64,000 nt of DNA, from assembly GCF_965221685.1 (NCBI RefSeq), contig NZ_OZ244907.1, one strand, 5' to 3'. The DNA is from Palauibacter sp022826685 (GTDB lineage: Bacteria; Gemmatimonadota; Gemmatimonadetes; Palauibacterales; Palauibacteraceae). Positions 16,915 to 26,817 of the stretch are shown piece by piece (position 1 is the stretch's first letter; every line of letters begins with the position of its first letter). The notes under the pieces were generated by a model. It was not told the origin of the DNA. It worked only from the letters and a program-made list of their open reading frames with translations, and did no database searches. A program made the position numbers and the translations under genes.

Positions 16915-19407
16915 ATGCCGCATCGAGAGCGTCTGGATTTCATCCGTCAGATCGTCGCCGAGGATGTCCTGAGCGGGCGTCACGGGGGGCGCGTGCTCAC
17001 GCGTTTTCCGCCCGAGCCCAACGGCTTCCTTCACGTGGGCCACGCCTCCGCCATCTGCCTCGACTTCGAGGTGGCGCGGGAATACGGCGGCCGCACGACG
17101 CTGCGCATGGACGACACGAATCCGACGACGGAGGACCCGTCCTACGTGGAGGCGATCGCGCGGGACATCCGCTGGCTGGGGTTCGAGTGGGACGGCGAGA
17201 TCCGCTACGCGTCGGACTACTTCGGGGCGCTCTACCGGATGGCGCTGCGGATGATCGAGGATGGCTTCGCCTACGTCGACAGCCTGTCCGAGGAGGAGAT
17301 TCGCGCGCACCGCGGATCGGTGCGAGAACCCAGCCGGCCCAGCCCGTACCGGGACCGCTCGGCCGAGGAGAACCTGGACCTCTTCCGGCGCATGCGCGCG
17401 GGGGAGTTCAAGGATGGGGCTCACGTGCTCCGCGCGCGGATCGACCTCGCCTCGTCGAACATGAAGCTGCGCGACCCGCTGATGTATCGAATCCGGCACG
17501 CGCACCACTACCGGACGGGCGACGAATGGCCGATCTACCCCTTCTACGACTGGGCGCACGGCCAGTCCGACGCCATCGAGGGGATCACGCACTCCTTCTG
17601 CACGCTCGAGTTCCAGGACAATCGCGCGCTCTACGACTGGTTCATCGAGCATACGCGTCCCGCTTCCGCCCGCATCGACCGCGTGCCGGGAGCGGAGGGC
17701 GGCGGCGGAGAGGCGCTCGGCTCGTGGGATCCGCGGCCCCGCCAGTACGAGTTCGCGCGCCGCAACCTCGACTACACGATCGTGAGCAAGCGGAAACTCC
17801 TCCTCCTCGTGGAGGACGGACACGTCTCGGGCTGGGACGACCCCCGCATGCCCACGCTGGCCGGCTTTCGGCGCCGCGGGATCCCGCCGGATGCGATTCG
17901 GGCCTTCTGTCGGCAGGTCGGGATCGGGAAAGCCGACAACCGGGTGGAGATCGCCACGCTCGAATGGGCCGTGCGCGAGGCGCTGAACCGGCGGGCGCCG
18001 CGCGTGCTCGCGGTGCTGCGTCCTCTCGAAGTCATCATCGAGAATTGCCCCGAAGGCGAGGTCGACTGGATCGAGGCCCCGTACTTTCCGCGCGGCACCG
18101 ATGCCCCGCCGGAGGGGTGGCCGGCAAGGCGGAAGGTCCCGTTCACGCGGGTCCTCTACATCGAGCGGGATGACTTCGCCGAGGAGCCGGCCCCGGGCTT
18201 CCGCCGGCTCGCCCCGGGACGCGAGGTGCGCCTGCGGCACGGCTACTTCATCACCTGCCGCCGCGTGGAGAAGGACGACGCCGGCCGGATCGTGCGCCTG
18301 CACTGCACGTACGACCCGGAGACGCGAAGCGGATCGGCGCCGGACGGGCGTCGGCCGAAGGGCACGATCCACTGGGTGTCCGCCACGGAGTCCGTGCCGA
18401 TGGAGGTTCGCCTCTACGACCGCCTGTTCCGCGTCTCGAACCCGGCCGGAGACGCCGAAGGCCTGCGGGAGAGTCTCAACCCGGACTCGCTGCAGATCCT
18501 GACCGACGCGCGCGGCGAGCCGAGTCTGGCCGACGGTCCGCCCGACACGGCCTGGCAGTTCGAGCGGCTGGGCTACTTCGTCCCGGACCGGGCCACGCGA
18601 GCCGCGGCTGCGACCGCGGACGCGGACGGCGCGGACGGCGAAACCCCGGCCGGCGCGGGCGGCGAGGCTCCGACCGGCGGCCCGCTCGTCTTCAACCGGA
18701 CGGTGACGCTCCGCGACGCCTGGAGCCGGCGCGCGAAGTCGGACGGAGCGCGCGACGCCGACGCCCCGGAGGCGCGGACCCCGGCAGACGACGGATCGGC
18801 CGGGCCGGCCGTCCCCGGCATCGACTCGGCGCGGGAGGCCCGCGATGCGGCGAGGCGCGCCGACCCCGCGCTCCAGACGGCCTTCGACCGCTTTCGGGAT
18901 CCGCTGGGGCTGCCGGACGAACTCGCCGACCTGCTCAGTGGTTCCGCGGAGTCGGTGCAGTATTATGAGCGCGCGATCGGCGGCGGCGTGGATCCGGCCG
19001 CCGTCGCGACCTGGCTCGTGCACGAGGTCCGCGGCGCCGGGGGCAGCGAAGGCGACGCGGGCGCCCTCGAACCGGAGGCGCTGTCCGAGCTGGTGGAACT
19101 CGTCCTCGAACGCTCGATCTCGCGGGCGGTGGCGAAGTCGCTCCTGGCGCGGCTCGTGGCGGACGGCGGAAGTCCCCGGGAGATCGTCGGGCGCGAGGGG
19201 CTGGGCCGGATCGGCGATACGGAGCAGATTCGCGAGGTCGTGGACGGTGTCGTGGCCGCTCATCCGGCCGAGGTGGCCCGCTATGCCGCCGGACACACCG
19301 GCCTCGCCGGTTTTTTCGTGGGCCAGGTCATGCGCGCGACGCACGGACGCGCGGACCCGGCCATCGTGAGGGAACTCCTCGAGGAGAGTCTCAATGACGC
19401 GACGTGA
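16915..19407 (+). CDS. glnS: Glutaminyl-tRNA synthetase with C-terminal YqeY-like domain
   Basis: An 830-aa class I synthetase. The HIGH motif variant HVGH is at 40-43 after PPEPNG, and the KMSKS-type loop is VSKRKL near residue 270. The beta-barrel anticodon domains follow. After about residue 560 comes a low-complexity Ala/Gly/Asp linker, then about 150 helical residues resembling the GatB/YqeY tail domain (ADLLSGS...VDPAAVATW...GFFVGQVM). This appended domain is known in Deinococcus GlnRS, where it aids tRNA-Gln binding. The ATG at 16915 is chosen over 16858 because the latter lies in the terminator. Its 3' end overlaps the next gene by 14 bp. Confidence 0.9.
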   Translation: MPHRERLDFIRQIVAEDVLSGRHGGRVLTRFPPEPNGFLHVGHASAICLDFEVAREYGGRTTLRMDDTNPTTEDPSYVEAIARDIRWLGFEWDGEIRYASDYFGALYRMALRMIEDGFAYVDSLSEEEIRAHRGSVREPSRPSPYRDRSAEENLDLFRRMRAGEFKDGAHVLRARIDLASSNMKLRDPLMYRIRHAHHYRTGDEWPIYPFYDWAHGQSDAIEGITHSFCTLEFQDNRALYDWFIEHTRPASARIDRVPGAEGGGGEALGSWDPRPRQYEFARRNLDYTIVSKRKLLLLVEDGHVSGWDDPRMPTLAGFRRRGIPPDAIRAFCRQVGIGKADNRVEIATLEWAVREALNRRAPRVLAVLRPLEVIIENCPEGEVDWIEAPYFPRGTDAPPEGWPARRKVPFTRVLYIERDDFAEEPAPGFRRLAPGREVRLRHGYFITCRRVEKDDAGRIVRLHCTYDPETRSGSAPDGRRPKGTIHWVSATESVPMEVRLYDRLFRVSNPAGDAEGLRESLNPDSLQILTDARGEPSLADGPPDTAWQFERLGYFVPDRATRAAAATADADGADGETPAGAGGEAPTGGPLVFNRTVTLRDAWSRRAKSDGARDADAPEARTPADDGSAGPAVPGIDSAREARDAARRADPALQTAFDRFRDPLGLPDELADLLSGSAESVQYYERAIGGGVDPAAVATWLVHEVRGAGGSEGDAGALEPEALSELVELVLERSISRAVAKSLLARLVADGGSPREIVGREGLGRIGDTEQIREVVDGVVAAHPAEVARYAAGHTGLAGFFVGQVMRATHGRADPAIVRELLEESLNDAT

Positions 19408-21532
19408 AGCGGTGCTTCGATCGCTCCGGCATACCCGCTGCGGGTTTCTCGTGCTCGCGCTTGGCGGGCTGTGGCCGGGTGCGACGCTCGAGGCGCAGGA
19501 CCCGGTGCCTGCGGACAGCGTGATTGCGCTCGGCGAGTTGATCGTCTCGGCGCTGCGCGCACCCACCTCCGTCGGGGAAGTCGCCGTCAACGTGACGACC
19601 GTGACGCGCGAGGAACTGCGTCTCTCCGCCGCGCAGACGCTCCAGGATGTCCTTCAGGAGGTGCCCGGACTCAACTTCCGCTTCCCCTTCCAGGCGGGAG
19701 TCGCGCACCCTTCCTGGCAGGCCGTCACGCTGAGGGGACTGGGCGGTACGGCCGCGAGTCGCACGCTCGTGCTCGTCGACGGCGTCCCGCTGAACGACCC
19801 GTACTTCGGCTGGGTGCGCTGGAGCCAGGTCCCGGTCGAAGTCATCGAGCGCATCGAAATCGTCCGCGGCGGGGCCACGGTCAGCTGGGGGAGTCAGAGC
19901 CTCGCGGGCGTCGTCCACGTCATCACCCGCTCTCCCCGGACGGGCGGTTTTTCGGCCGGTCTGCGCAGCGAGGGAGACAACGCGTACCGCGGCGACGCCG
20001 TGGCATCCTTCGGGGGCGACCGGGTGGGCGGATACGTCGCGGGCGAGTTCCTGGACAGCGACGGCTACATCGTGACCGAGCCGAGCCTGCGCGGGGCGGT
20101 GGACATCCCTTCCGCCTCGACCCACGCCACCCTCCGGGCCAAGGTCGAGATCGAGGCCGGCGAGCGGCTCCGCATCCATGCGCAGGGGAACTACTTCGAC
20201 CAGGACAAGGACAACGCGACGCCGCTCCGCAACAACACGACGGAGGCCGGCTTCGGCCAGATCGGGGCCACCCTGCACGGCGAGGACGGGTCCACGCTCG
20301 CCTTCAACACCTACATGCAGTCGCAGTCCTACGTGAACTCGTTCTCGAGCGTCGACGCGGCCCGCGACAGCGAGCAGCCGTCGATCAGCCAGGACGTCCC
20401 CTCGTCCGGAATCGGCGCGAACCTCGTGTGGCAGAAGCCCGGGCTCGGCCGCCACAACCTCACGCTCGGGACCGACATTCTGAGCGCGACCGGCGAGGCC
20501 TCAGAGCAGTACCTCTACCGGGACGGGGCGTTCACGCGCCAGCGGGAAACCGGCGGCGACCAGACGCTGTACGGCTTCTTCATCCAGGACCGGATCCGGC
20601 TGAACGACCAGTGGCAGCTGTACGGAGGCCTGAGGTTCGACCGGTGGCGCAACGCCTCGGGCATGCGCCGCATCGTCGACACGACCGACGGGAACGTGCT
20701 CACGGACAACGCATTCGACGACCGGAGCGGCAGCAAGCTGAGCCACAACCTCGGCGTCCTGCTCGACGCGTCAGACCAGGTGGCCCTTCGCGGGAGCCTC
20801 TACAGCGGCCTGCGCGTCGCGACGCTGAACGAACTTTACAAGCCGTTCCGCGCGGCCGGGAACGTCGTCAACGAATCGAACGAAGCGCTGGATCCGGAGC
20901 AGGTTCTGGGCGCGGAGGTGGGGCTCGACCTGCAGCCGAGTTCCTCGGCGCTCATCCGGCTCACGGGTTTCTGGGCAACCGTGAGCGACGCGATCACCGA
21001 CGTGACGATCCAGGAAGCCGAGACGTCGGGCGTCATCCAGCCGTGCGGCTTCGTGGCGGCCGGCGGCGTGTGCAGGCGACGGGACAATGTGGGAACGCTG
21101 CGGAGCCTCGGGCTCGAGACCGAGATCGAACTGCGGCCCTCCGGCGGGTGGCTCCTCGCGCTCAGCCACCAGTTCAACCCCACCGAGGTCACCGAAGCCC
21201 CGGGCCGCCCCGACCTGATCGGCAACGAGGTCCAGGGGAGCCCCACGCACCGGGCCATGCTGCGGGTGGGGTATCAGGGCCTGTTCGTCACCGGCCGGTA
21301 TCTCGGAAACCGCTTCGACAACGACCTCAACACGGGAGAGATCGCCCGCTCCTTCCTCGTGGACGCGGGCTGGCGGGACGACCGGTTCTTCGTGGACTGG
21401 CTGACGATGGACATGGGCGTGCAGAACGTCTTCGACACCGTTGCGGAGATGTCGCACGACGCGAACGGGTTCATCCGCGTGGCCGCGCCCCGCAGCTGGT
21501 TCTTCGGCCTGCGGGCGCGGTTCGGAGGCTGA
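19394..21532 (+). CDS. TonB-dependent outer-membrane receptor
   Basis: A 712-aa protein with an N-terminal signal ending near LEAQ. A plug domain follows, with conserved TLQDVLQEVPGL, VTLRGLGG and IEIVRGGATVSWGSQSLAGVV, and then a 22-strand-type barrel ending in an aromatic segment. It lacks an N-terminal regulatory extension. A Cys pair (CGFVAAGGVC) lies in an outer loop. It should import a chelate or organic nutrient using TonB energy; no substrate clue is nearby. It overlaps glnS, so its expression may be coupled to it. Confidence 0.9.
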   Translation: MTRREAVLRSLRHTRCGFLVLALGGLWPGATLEAQDPVPADSVIALGELIVSALRAPTSVGEVAVNVTTVTREELRLSAAQTLQDVLQEVPGLNFRFPFQAGVAHPSWQAVTLRGLGGTAASRTLVLVDGVPLNDPYFGWVRWSQVPVEVIERIEIVRGGATVSWGSQSLAGVVHVITRSPRTGGFSAGLRSEGDNAYRGDAVASFGGDRVGGYVAGEFLDSDGYIVTEPSLRGAVDIPSASTHATLRAKVEIEAGERLRIHAQGNYFDQDKDNATPLRNNTTEAGFGQIGATLHGEDGSTLAFNTYMQSQSYVNSFSSVDAARDSEQPSISQDVPSSGIGANLVWQKPGLGRHNLTLGTDILSATGEASEQYLYRDGAFTRQRETGGDQTLYGFFIQDRIRLNDQWQLYGGLRFDRWRNASGMRRIVDTTDGNVLTDNAFDDRSGSKLSHNLGVLLDASDQVALRGSLYSGLRVATLNELYKPFRAAGNVVNESNEALDPEQVLGAEVGLDLQPSSSALIRLTGFWATVSDAITDVTIQEAETSGVIQPCGFVAAGGVCRRRDNVGTLRSLGLETEIELRPSGGWLLALSHQFNPTEVTEAPGRPDLIGNEVQGSPTHRAMLRVGYQGLFVTGRYLGNRFDNDLNTGEIARSFLVDAGWRDDRFFVDWLTMDMGVQNVFDTVAEMSHDANGFIRVAAPRSWFFGLRARFGG

Positions 21533-21583
21533 TCGACCCATAGCGCCGCCGTGCGCCGCGGCGACTGATCGGCCGGGCGCGGC

Positions 21584-23362
21584 TCAGTCTTCGAGCGTGA
21601 GCTGCGCCATGAGCGCGTCGATCTCGCCACGGAGTTCGGCCACGAGGTCGTCGAGCGGGATGATCCGGCTCTCGCGGACGCCGCGGTGGCTGAGTTCCGC
21701 GCCCCCCGCCTCCAGCGAGCGTTCGCCGATGACGAGGCGCAGCGGGAGGCCGCGCAGGTCCGCGTCGTTGAACTTCACGCCGGCGCGGAGGTCCCGCCGG
21801 TCATCGTAGATCACCTCGATCCCGGCGGCGCACAGCTCCTCGAACACCCGGTCGGCCGTCGCCCACGTCTCCTCCTCCCGCGCGAGCACGACGAGCGAGA
21901 CGTGATACGGGGCGACGGAGATCGGCAGCTTGAGGCCGTAGTCGTCGCGGTGTTCCTCGGCCACGCAGGCCAGGAGGCGCCCGGTCCCGATCCCGTACGA
22001 GCCCATCCAGATCGGGCGCTCGACCCCCTCTTCATCCGCGTACATCGCCCCCAGCCCCTCGGAGTAGCGGGTGCCGAGCTGGAAGATGTTCCCCACCTCC
22101 ACGCCGCGCGCCATCCGCAGCCCTTCGCCGCAGCGCCCGCACTGTGCGCCCTCAAAGGCGAGGGCGACGGGGCCGACGACCGTGGGTTCGTAGTCCCGTC
22201 CGCAGCAGACGTTGCGGAGGTGGTAGTCCGTCTCGTTCGCTCCGAGCACCAGGTTCGGGGATTCCGCGACCCAGCGGTCGACGACGAAGATCGCGGCCTC
22301 CGGCTCCACCCCCACCGGTGAGGCGAATCCCGGCACCATTCCGGTCGCGGCGATCTCCTCCTCGTGCGCCGGGCGAAGCTCCAGCGCTCCCGTGAGGTTC
22401 TGGACCTGGATCGGGTTCGCCTCGAGGTCGCCGCGCACGATCGCCGCGATCAGCTTCTCTTCGCGAGCCCCCTCCTCCCCCGCGAAGCTGCCCATGTAGA
22501 AGACCATCTTCCCGGTCTCCGGGGCGGAGACCCCGAGCAGTCCCGTGACTTCCTCGATCGTGGACGTGCCGGGGGTGTGGACGCGCTCCACCGGCGACAT
22601 CCCGCCCTCCCGGCGCTCGAGCGTGAACTCGGCGACCTCCCGATTCGCCGCGTAGCCGCAGGCGTCGCAGAGCGCGAGGCTGTCTTCGCCGATCGGCGTC
22701 ACGTACATGAACTCGTGGGCGATCTTGCCGCCCATCATGCCCGTGTCGCTCCGCACAGCCGTGAGCGGCAGGGCGCAGCGGCGGCCGATGCGCTCATACG
22801 CCTCGTAGTGCCGCTCGTACTGCGCCGCGAGCCCCTCCGGGTCCCGGTCGAGCGAGTAGGAGTCCTTCATGATGAACTCGCGCACGCGGATGAGTCCGCC
22901 GCGGGAGCGGAGTTCGTCCCGGAACTTGGTCTGCATGTGATAGACCATGGCCGGGAGCTGCCGGTAGGACTGGATCTCGGACGCCGCGTGGAAGGCCACC
23001 ACCTCCTCGTGCGTCATCGCCAGGAGCAGGTCGCGCTCGCGTCGGTCGACGAACCGGGCCATCGTCGCGTCGATGTCGTACCAGCGGCCCGTCGCCTGCC
23101 ACAACTCCGCCGGATGCACGACGGGCATCGACAGCTCCTGCCCGTCGATCCGGTCCATCTCCTCGCGCAGGATCTGCTCGATCTTCCGCAGCGACCGCCA
23201 CGCGAGAGGCAGGTAGGAGAAGATGCCCGCCGCGAGCTGGCGGACGTAGCCGGCCCTCAGGAGTAGGCTGTGGGACTCGATCTCGGTTTCCCCCGGCGCC
23301 TGGCGCAGGGTCATGCCGAAGAGATTCGAGACTCGCTGTCCTGTACGTTCGGTTCGATTCAC
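21584..23362 (-). CDS. proS: Prolyl-tRNA synthetase (bacterial type with editing domain)
   Basis: A 592-aa class II synthetase of normal bacterial length. It starts with the characteristic SHSLLLRAGYVRQLAAGI segment and has motif 2 (FRDELRSRGGLIRVREFIMKD region). The inserted YbaK-like editing domain is in the middle, then motif 3 (GSYGIGTGRLL) and the anticodon domain. Two Cys pairs flank the editing insert (CDAC and CGRC). It is divergent from the M28 peptidase gene, with about 175 bp of shared promoter region between them. Confidence 0.93.
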   Translation of the reverse strand: MNRTERTGQRVSNLFGMTLRQAPGETEIESHSLLLRAGYVRQLAAGIFSYLPLAWRSLRKIEQILREEMDRIDGQELSMPVVHPAELWQATGRWYDIDATMARFVDRRERDLLLAMTHEEVVAFHAASEIQSYRQLPAMVYHMQTKFRDELRSRGGLIRVREFIMKDSYSLDRDPEGLAAQYERHYEAYERIGRRCALPLTAVRSDTGMMGGKIAHEFMYVTPIGEDSLALCDACGYAANREVAEFTLERREGGMSPVERVHTPGTSTIEEVTGLLGVSAPETGKMVFYMGSFAGEEGAREEKLIAAIVRGDLEANPIQVQNLTGALELRPAHEEEIAATGMVPGFASPVGVEPEAAIFVVDRWVAESPNLVLGANETDYHLRNVCCGRDYEPTVVGPVALAFEGAQCGRCGEGLRMARGVEVGNIFQLGTRYSEGLGAMYADEEGVERPIWMGSYGIGTGRLLACVAEEHRDDYGLKLPISVAPYHVSLVVLAREEETWATADRVFEELCAAGIEVIYDDRRDLRAGVKFNDADLRGLPLRLVIGERSLEAGGAELSHRGVRESRIIPLDDLVAELRGEIDALMAQLTLED

Positions 23363-23538
23363 GGGTCGACCGCTTCAGGGTGGTGACGAATGGCCGTCGG
23401 ACGGCGCGGCGAGAGACACGCGACGCTAACCGGCCCGCTGTCCGCTGGCCAGCGCAGCGCTAAGATATCGGTCCGGCAGCGACTCGGCCCGGCAGCGCCC
23501 CGGCCCGGCGCCGATACGACTTCATCCCGGAGTGACCC

Positions 23539-25008
23539 GTGTTCCGAAGGTTCCGAAGGCCCGTGCCCCATGTGACATCCCTCGCGATCGCCGTCCTCGC
23601 CTCGGCGCTGGCGATGCCGCTCGCCGCCCGTCCGCTTCACGGTCAGGAGGCGGCAGCGACCGGCGAGCCGAAGGAGCCGAAGGCGGAACTCACGGCGCTG
23701 CACGACATCGTGGCGGCCGTCTCGGTCTCGCGCGTGGAGGCGGACATCCGCCGGCTCGCGGCCTTCGGCACCCGTCACACACTGTCGGACACGCTCTCCG
23801 ACACCCGCGGGATCGGGGCCGCCCGGCGCTGGATCAAGGCCGAGTTCGACGCGATCTCCGAGGCGTGCGGCGGGTGCCTGGAGGTTTCGTACCAGACGTC
23901 CCTCGTCATGGGCGCGGCGCGCATCCCCGACACGACGGCGATCGTCAACGTGCTCGCGATCCAGCGGGGGACGACGGACCCGGGGCGCTACGTCGTGATG
24001 TCGGGCGATATCGACTCGCGCGCCACGGGCGCGCTGGACGGCGTCTCCGACGCGCCGGGCGCGAACGACAACGCGTCCGGGATGGCCGGCGTCCTGGAGG
24101 CCGCGCGCGTCCTCACGCAGTACGAGTTCAACGGGTCGATCATCTACGCGGGGCTGTCCGGCGAGGAGCAGGGGCTGTTCGGCGGGCGGCACATGGCCCG
24201 GGTCGCGCTCGACGAGGGCTGGCGCCTCGAAGCGGTGCTGAACAACGACATGATCGGCAACATCCAGGGCCAGAACGGCGTCTCGGACAACACGATCGCG
24301 CGCATCTTCGCCGAGGGCACGCGGGCCGACGAAACGGAGCAGGTCGCCGGGCGGCGGCGCGTCACCGGGGGCGAGGTGGACTCCCCATCGCGGAACCTCG
24401 CCCGCTTCATCGACCGTCTCGTGGACGGCTACGTCCCGAATCTCGACATGATGATGGTGTACCGGCTGGACCGGTTCGGACGCGGCGGGCACCACCGGCC
24501 GTTCAACGACCTCGGATTCCCCGCCGTGCGGATCATGGAGGCGAACGAGGACTACCGGCGCCAGCACCAGGACATCCGCGTGGAGGATGGCGTCGAGTAC
24601 GGCGACGTGATCGATGAGGTCGAGTTCGGTTTCGCCGCGAAGCTGACGGCGGTGAACGCGATCTCGCTCGCCGCCATGGCCTGGGCTCCCGCGCCGCCGA
24701 GGAACGTGGCGATCCAGGGCGCCGTCCGGCCGTCCACGACGCTGCGGTGGGACCCCGTCCCCTCCGACCACGCCCCGAACCTGGCGGGATATCGCGTCTA
24801 CTGGCGGCTCACCGATGCGCCGCAGTGGCAGTGGAGCGTCTTCGCGGGCGACGTGACCGAGCACACGCTCGAGAACATCGTCATCGACAACTACCTCTTC
24901 GGCGTGGCCAGCGTGTCCGAGGACGGCTACGAGAGTCCCGTCGTCTTCCCTTGGCCCATCGGCGCCTACGAGCCGCTGGAGTGGATCGCGCGAGACCGCG
25001 GCAACTAG
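23539..25008 (+). CDS. Secreted M28-family zinc aminopeptidase-like protein
   Basis: A 489-aa protein with a signal peptide ending near LHGQE, a co-catalytic zinc peptidase domain and a C-terminal FNIII-like beta domain. M28 landmarks are GANDNASG (bridging Asp D177), SGEEQGL (catalytic Glu about 209-210) and NNDMIGN. At the first ligand site the family His-x-Asp is Asp-Ile-Asp (D157, D159), so His is replaced by Asp. Whether activity is retained is unknown. It is convergent with the M50B gene (4-bp overlap of stops). Confidence 0.82.
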   Translation: MFRRFRRPVPHVTSLAIAVLASALAMPLAARPLHGQEAAATGEPKEPKAELTALHDIVAAVSVSRVEADIRRLAAFGTRHTLSDTLSDTRGIGAARRWIKAEFDAISEACGGCLEVSYQTSLVMGAARIPDTTAIVNVLAIQRGTTDPGRYVVMSGDIDSRATGALDGVSDAPGANDNASGMAGVLEAARVLTQYEFNGSIIYAGLSGEEQGLFGGRHMARVALDEGWRLEAVLNNDMIGNIQGQNGVSDNTIARIFAEGTRADETEQVAGRRRVTGGEVDSPSRNLARFIDRLVDGYVPNLDMMMVYRLDRFGRGGHHRPFNDLGFPAVRIMEANEDYRRQHQDIRVEDGVEYGDVIDEVEFGFAAKLTAVNAISLAAMAWAPAPPRNVAIQGAVRPSTTLRWDPVPSDHAPNLAGYRVYWRLTDAPQWQWSVFAGDVTEHTLENIVIDNYLFGVASVSEDGYESPVVFPWPIGAYEPLEWIARDRGN

Positions 25009-25676
25009 GCGCGGCGCCAGGCCCAGCGGAAGAGGAAGAAGCAGAAGAGCAGCGCGAGGGCGATCCACAAGCCGCCCCACACGAGCGTGGGGATGCCGGT
25101 GAGTTCGGCCAGCATCCGGGCGTCCGACCGCAGCTCCGGCCGGTCGAGGATGTCGCTCTTGATGTCCAGCACCGCGTAGAGGCAACTCGTGAGACCGAGC
25201 GCGGTGAGGAGGACGCGGTTCACGCCGGCGCCCGCCCGCCATGCCACCGCGAGCAGCGCCGCGGAGAAGGCGAGCCCGAACGCGAGGGCGAAGGACTCCT
25301 GCGTGTAGAGCAGCGTCGCGCCTCCCACGACCAGGGCGAGAGCCCCTGAAAACCACGAACTGAGCGTCGGAAACCGTTCCGCGCTCCAGATCATCAGCCC
25401 GCCCCACAGCAGACTTCCGAGATACCCCGCGGACAGGCTCAGGAACGGATTCCCGCCGGGGCACCGGCACAGTCCCCCTTCGAGCGGCGTCACCTCGATG
25501 GCGAGGATCCGGCCCCCCGTCGCGAGCGTCGCCAGCCCGTGGCTGATCTCGTGCAGCAGGACGACGAAGAGTTTCACGGGATACACGAAGGGCGTGTCCC
25601 AGAGGAACCACACGGCCGCGAAGAGGCCGGCGAACGCGGCCAGGAAACGAACCCTTCGCTTCGTTTGATCGTTCAT
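25005..25676 (-). CDS. M50B-like integral membrane zinc metalloprotease
   Basis: A 223-aa membrane protein with about six hydrophobic segments and the zinc motif HEISH (H42, E43, H46) inside the second segment, as in the peptidase M50B-like family. A short loop with Cys-Arg-Cys follows. No PDZ domain is present. The substrate is unknown; relatives are intramembrane proteases or inactive homologues. It starts 73 bp after the DUF402 gene on the same strand. Confidence 0.78.
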   Translation of the reverse strand: MNDQTKRRVRFLAAFAGLFAAVWFLWDTPFVYPVKLFVVLLHEISHGLATLATGGRILAIEVTPLEGGLCRCPGGNPFLSLSAGYLGSLLWGGLMIWSAERFPTLSSWFSGALALVVGGATLLYTQESFALAFGLAFSAALLAVAWRAGAGVNRVLLTALGLTSCLYAVLDIKSDILDRPELRSDARMLAELTGIPTLVWGGLWIALALLFCFFLFRWAWRRA

Positions 25677-25749
25677 GCGTTCCTCATACGGAATGCGCCC
25701 GGCGCCGGTGTCGGACGGCCGGGTGCGGGTGTCGTGCGGCCGGGGGTCG

Positions 25750-26817
25750 TCACGTTGCGATCAGGAGGACGAGCGCGACGAGCGTCATGGCGACGCCCGC
25801 GAGCGCGAATGCCGGCACTTCCCGGTCGAACCGCCACCGGCAGACGGCGAAGACCAGCGAAAAGAGGCCCAGCGTCGCGTACACGGGAAGAAGGGCTCCG
25901 GCCCATTCCGTGCGTTCGCTGAGCGCGAGCACGGCGAGCCCCGCGGCGAGCGTCGCGATGAAGAGGGAGCGCTCGTCCGTCAGGGGCGGCTGCGGCCAGC
26001 GGGTCGCGGGCAGCCAGCCCCCGAGGGCGAGCGGCGCCAGGAGGAGCGCCTCGCCCAGCATGGTCAGCCTCCAGGCGTCCTGCGCCGGACCCGCGATCAG
26101 GAACGCGTCGGTGAACGCGGCGAAACCGGCGGAGGTCGCGGAGACAGCCGCCATCAGGTAGAGCCCAAAGGCGATGATGCGGCCCGAGATCCGCGCGGCG
26201 TGGAAGGTCCCCGGCGCGTCCCGCCGCAGACGGAGCGCCGGCACGGACTCCGCCGGGCTTCTCCCGACGCTGCGGGGGAGCCAGCGGGGGCGTCCGCGGC
26301 GCCTCGACCGGGCGAGCAGCCTCGCGCCGACCGCGCGCACCTCCCCGGCCTCCGCCGCCGACAGCTCGCCGCGGGCGACGGCGGCGTCCAGTTCATCCTC
26401 ATCGAGCAATACGCCGTCCCCTCCCTCGGGCAGCCACACGTCGAGGTAGAGGTCCTCGATGATCCAGCGCGGGGACTGCAGTCGCGGAGGCCGGATCAGG
26501 TTGATGTAGTAGCCCTGGAAGGTGCCGCGGCCGTGGTAGAAGGCGCCGATCTCGAAGGGCTGCCCCGGCCGGAGGAACCACAGGAGGAGGGAACCCGGCC
26601 GCAGGGTCGTGGCCTCGTCGATCTTCACCGGCTTGAAGCGCGCGTCGAGGACCTGGAGCGTGATCTTCCACCTCGGGCCGTCCGCGAGCAGTTCCTGGCG
26701 AAAGCGCTGCACGTCGCTCCCGCGGCGAATCTCCACGTCGACGCGGGGCGCATCTTCCGGGATCCGGCGCGCGGCCCGCAGCGCGCGGCGCCGTGCCCCC
26801 AGGAGGTCGAAACCCAC
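25750..26817 (-). CDS. DUF402 domain fused to a membrane domain
   Basis: A 355-aa protein. The first 170 residues match the DUF402/FomD-like phosphohydrolase fold: GSLLLWFLRPG, then YHGRGTFQGYYINL, IIEDLYLDVW and DEDELDAAVARGEL. The remainder has about six hydrophobic helices with no known family. DUF402 enzymes hydrolyse nucleoside or phosphonate diphosphates; a membrane-tethered version is less usual. The GTG start follows the TAG of the upstream multienzyme gene directly (TAGGTG). Confidence 0.7.
   Translation of the reverse strand: MGFDLLGARRRALRAARRIPEDAPRVDVEIRRGSDVQRFRQELLADGPRWKITLQVLDARFKPVKIDEATTLRPGSLLLWFLRPGQPFEIGAFYHGRGTFQGYYINLIRPPRLQSPRWIIEDLYLDVWLPEGGDGVLLDEDELDAAVARGELSAAEAGEVRAVGARLLARSRRRGRPRWLPRSVGRSPAESVPALRLRRDAPGTFHAARISGRIIAFGLYLMAAVSATSAGFAAFTDAFLIAGPAQDAWRLTMLGEALLLAPLALGGWLPATRWPQPPLTDERSLFIATLAAGLAVLALSERTEWAGALLPVYATLGLFSLVFAVCRWRFDREVPAFALAGVAMTLVALVLLIAT

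Noticed and set aside
16735..19590. 951-codon minus-strand frame opposite glnS
   Set aside because: His/Arg/Asp-rich composition with no fold; glnS is unambiguous on the plus strand.
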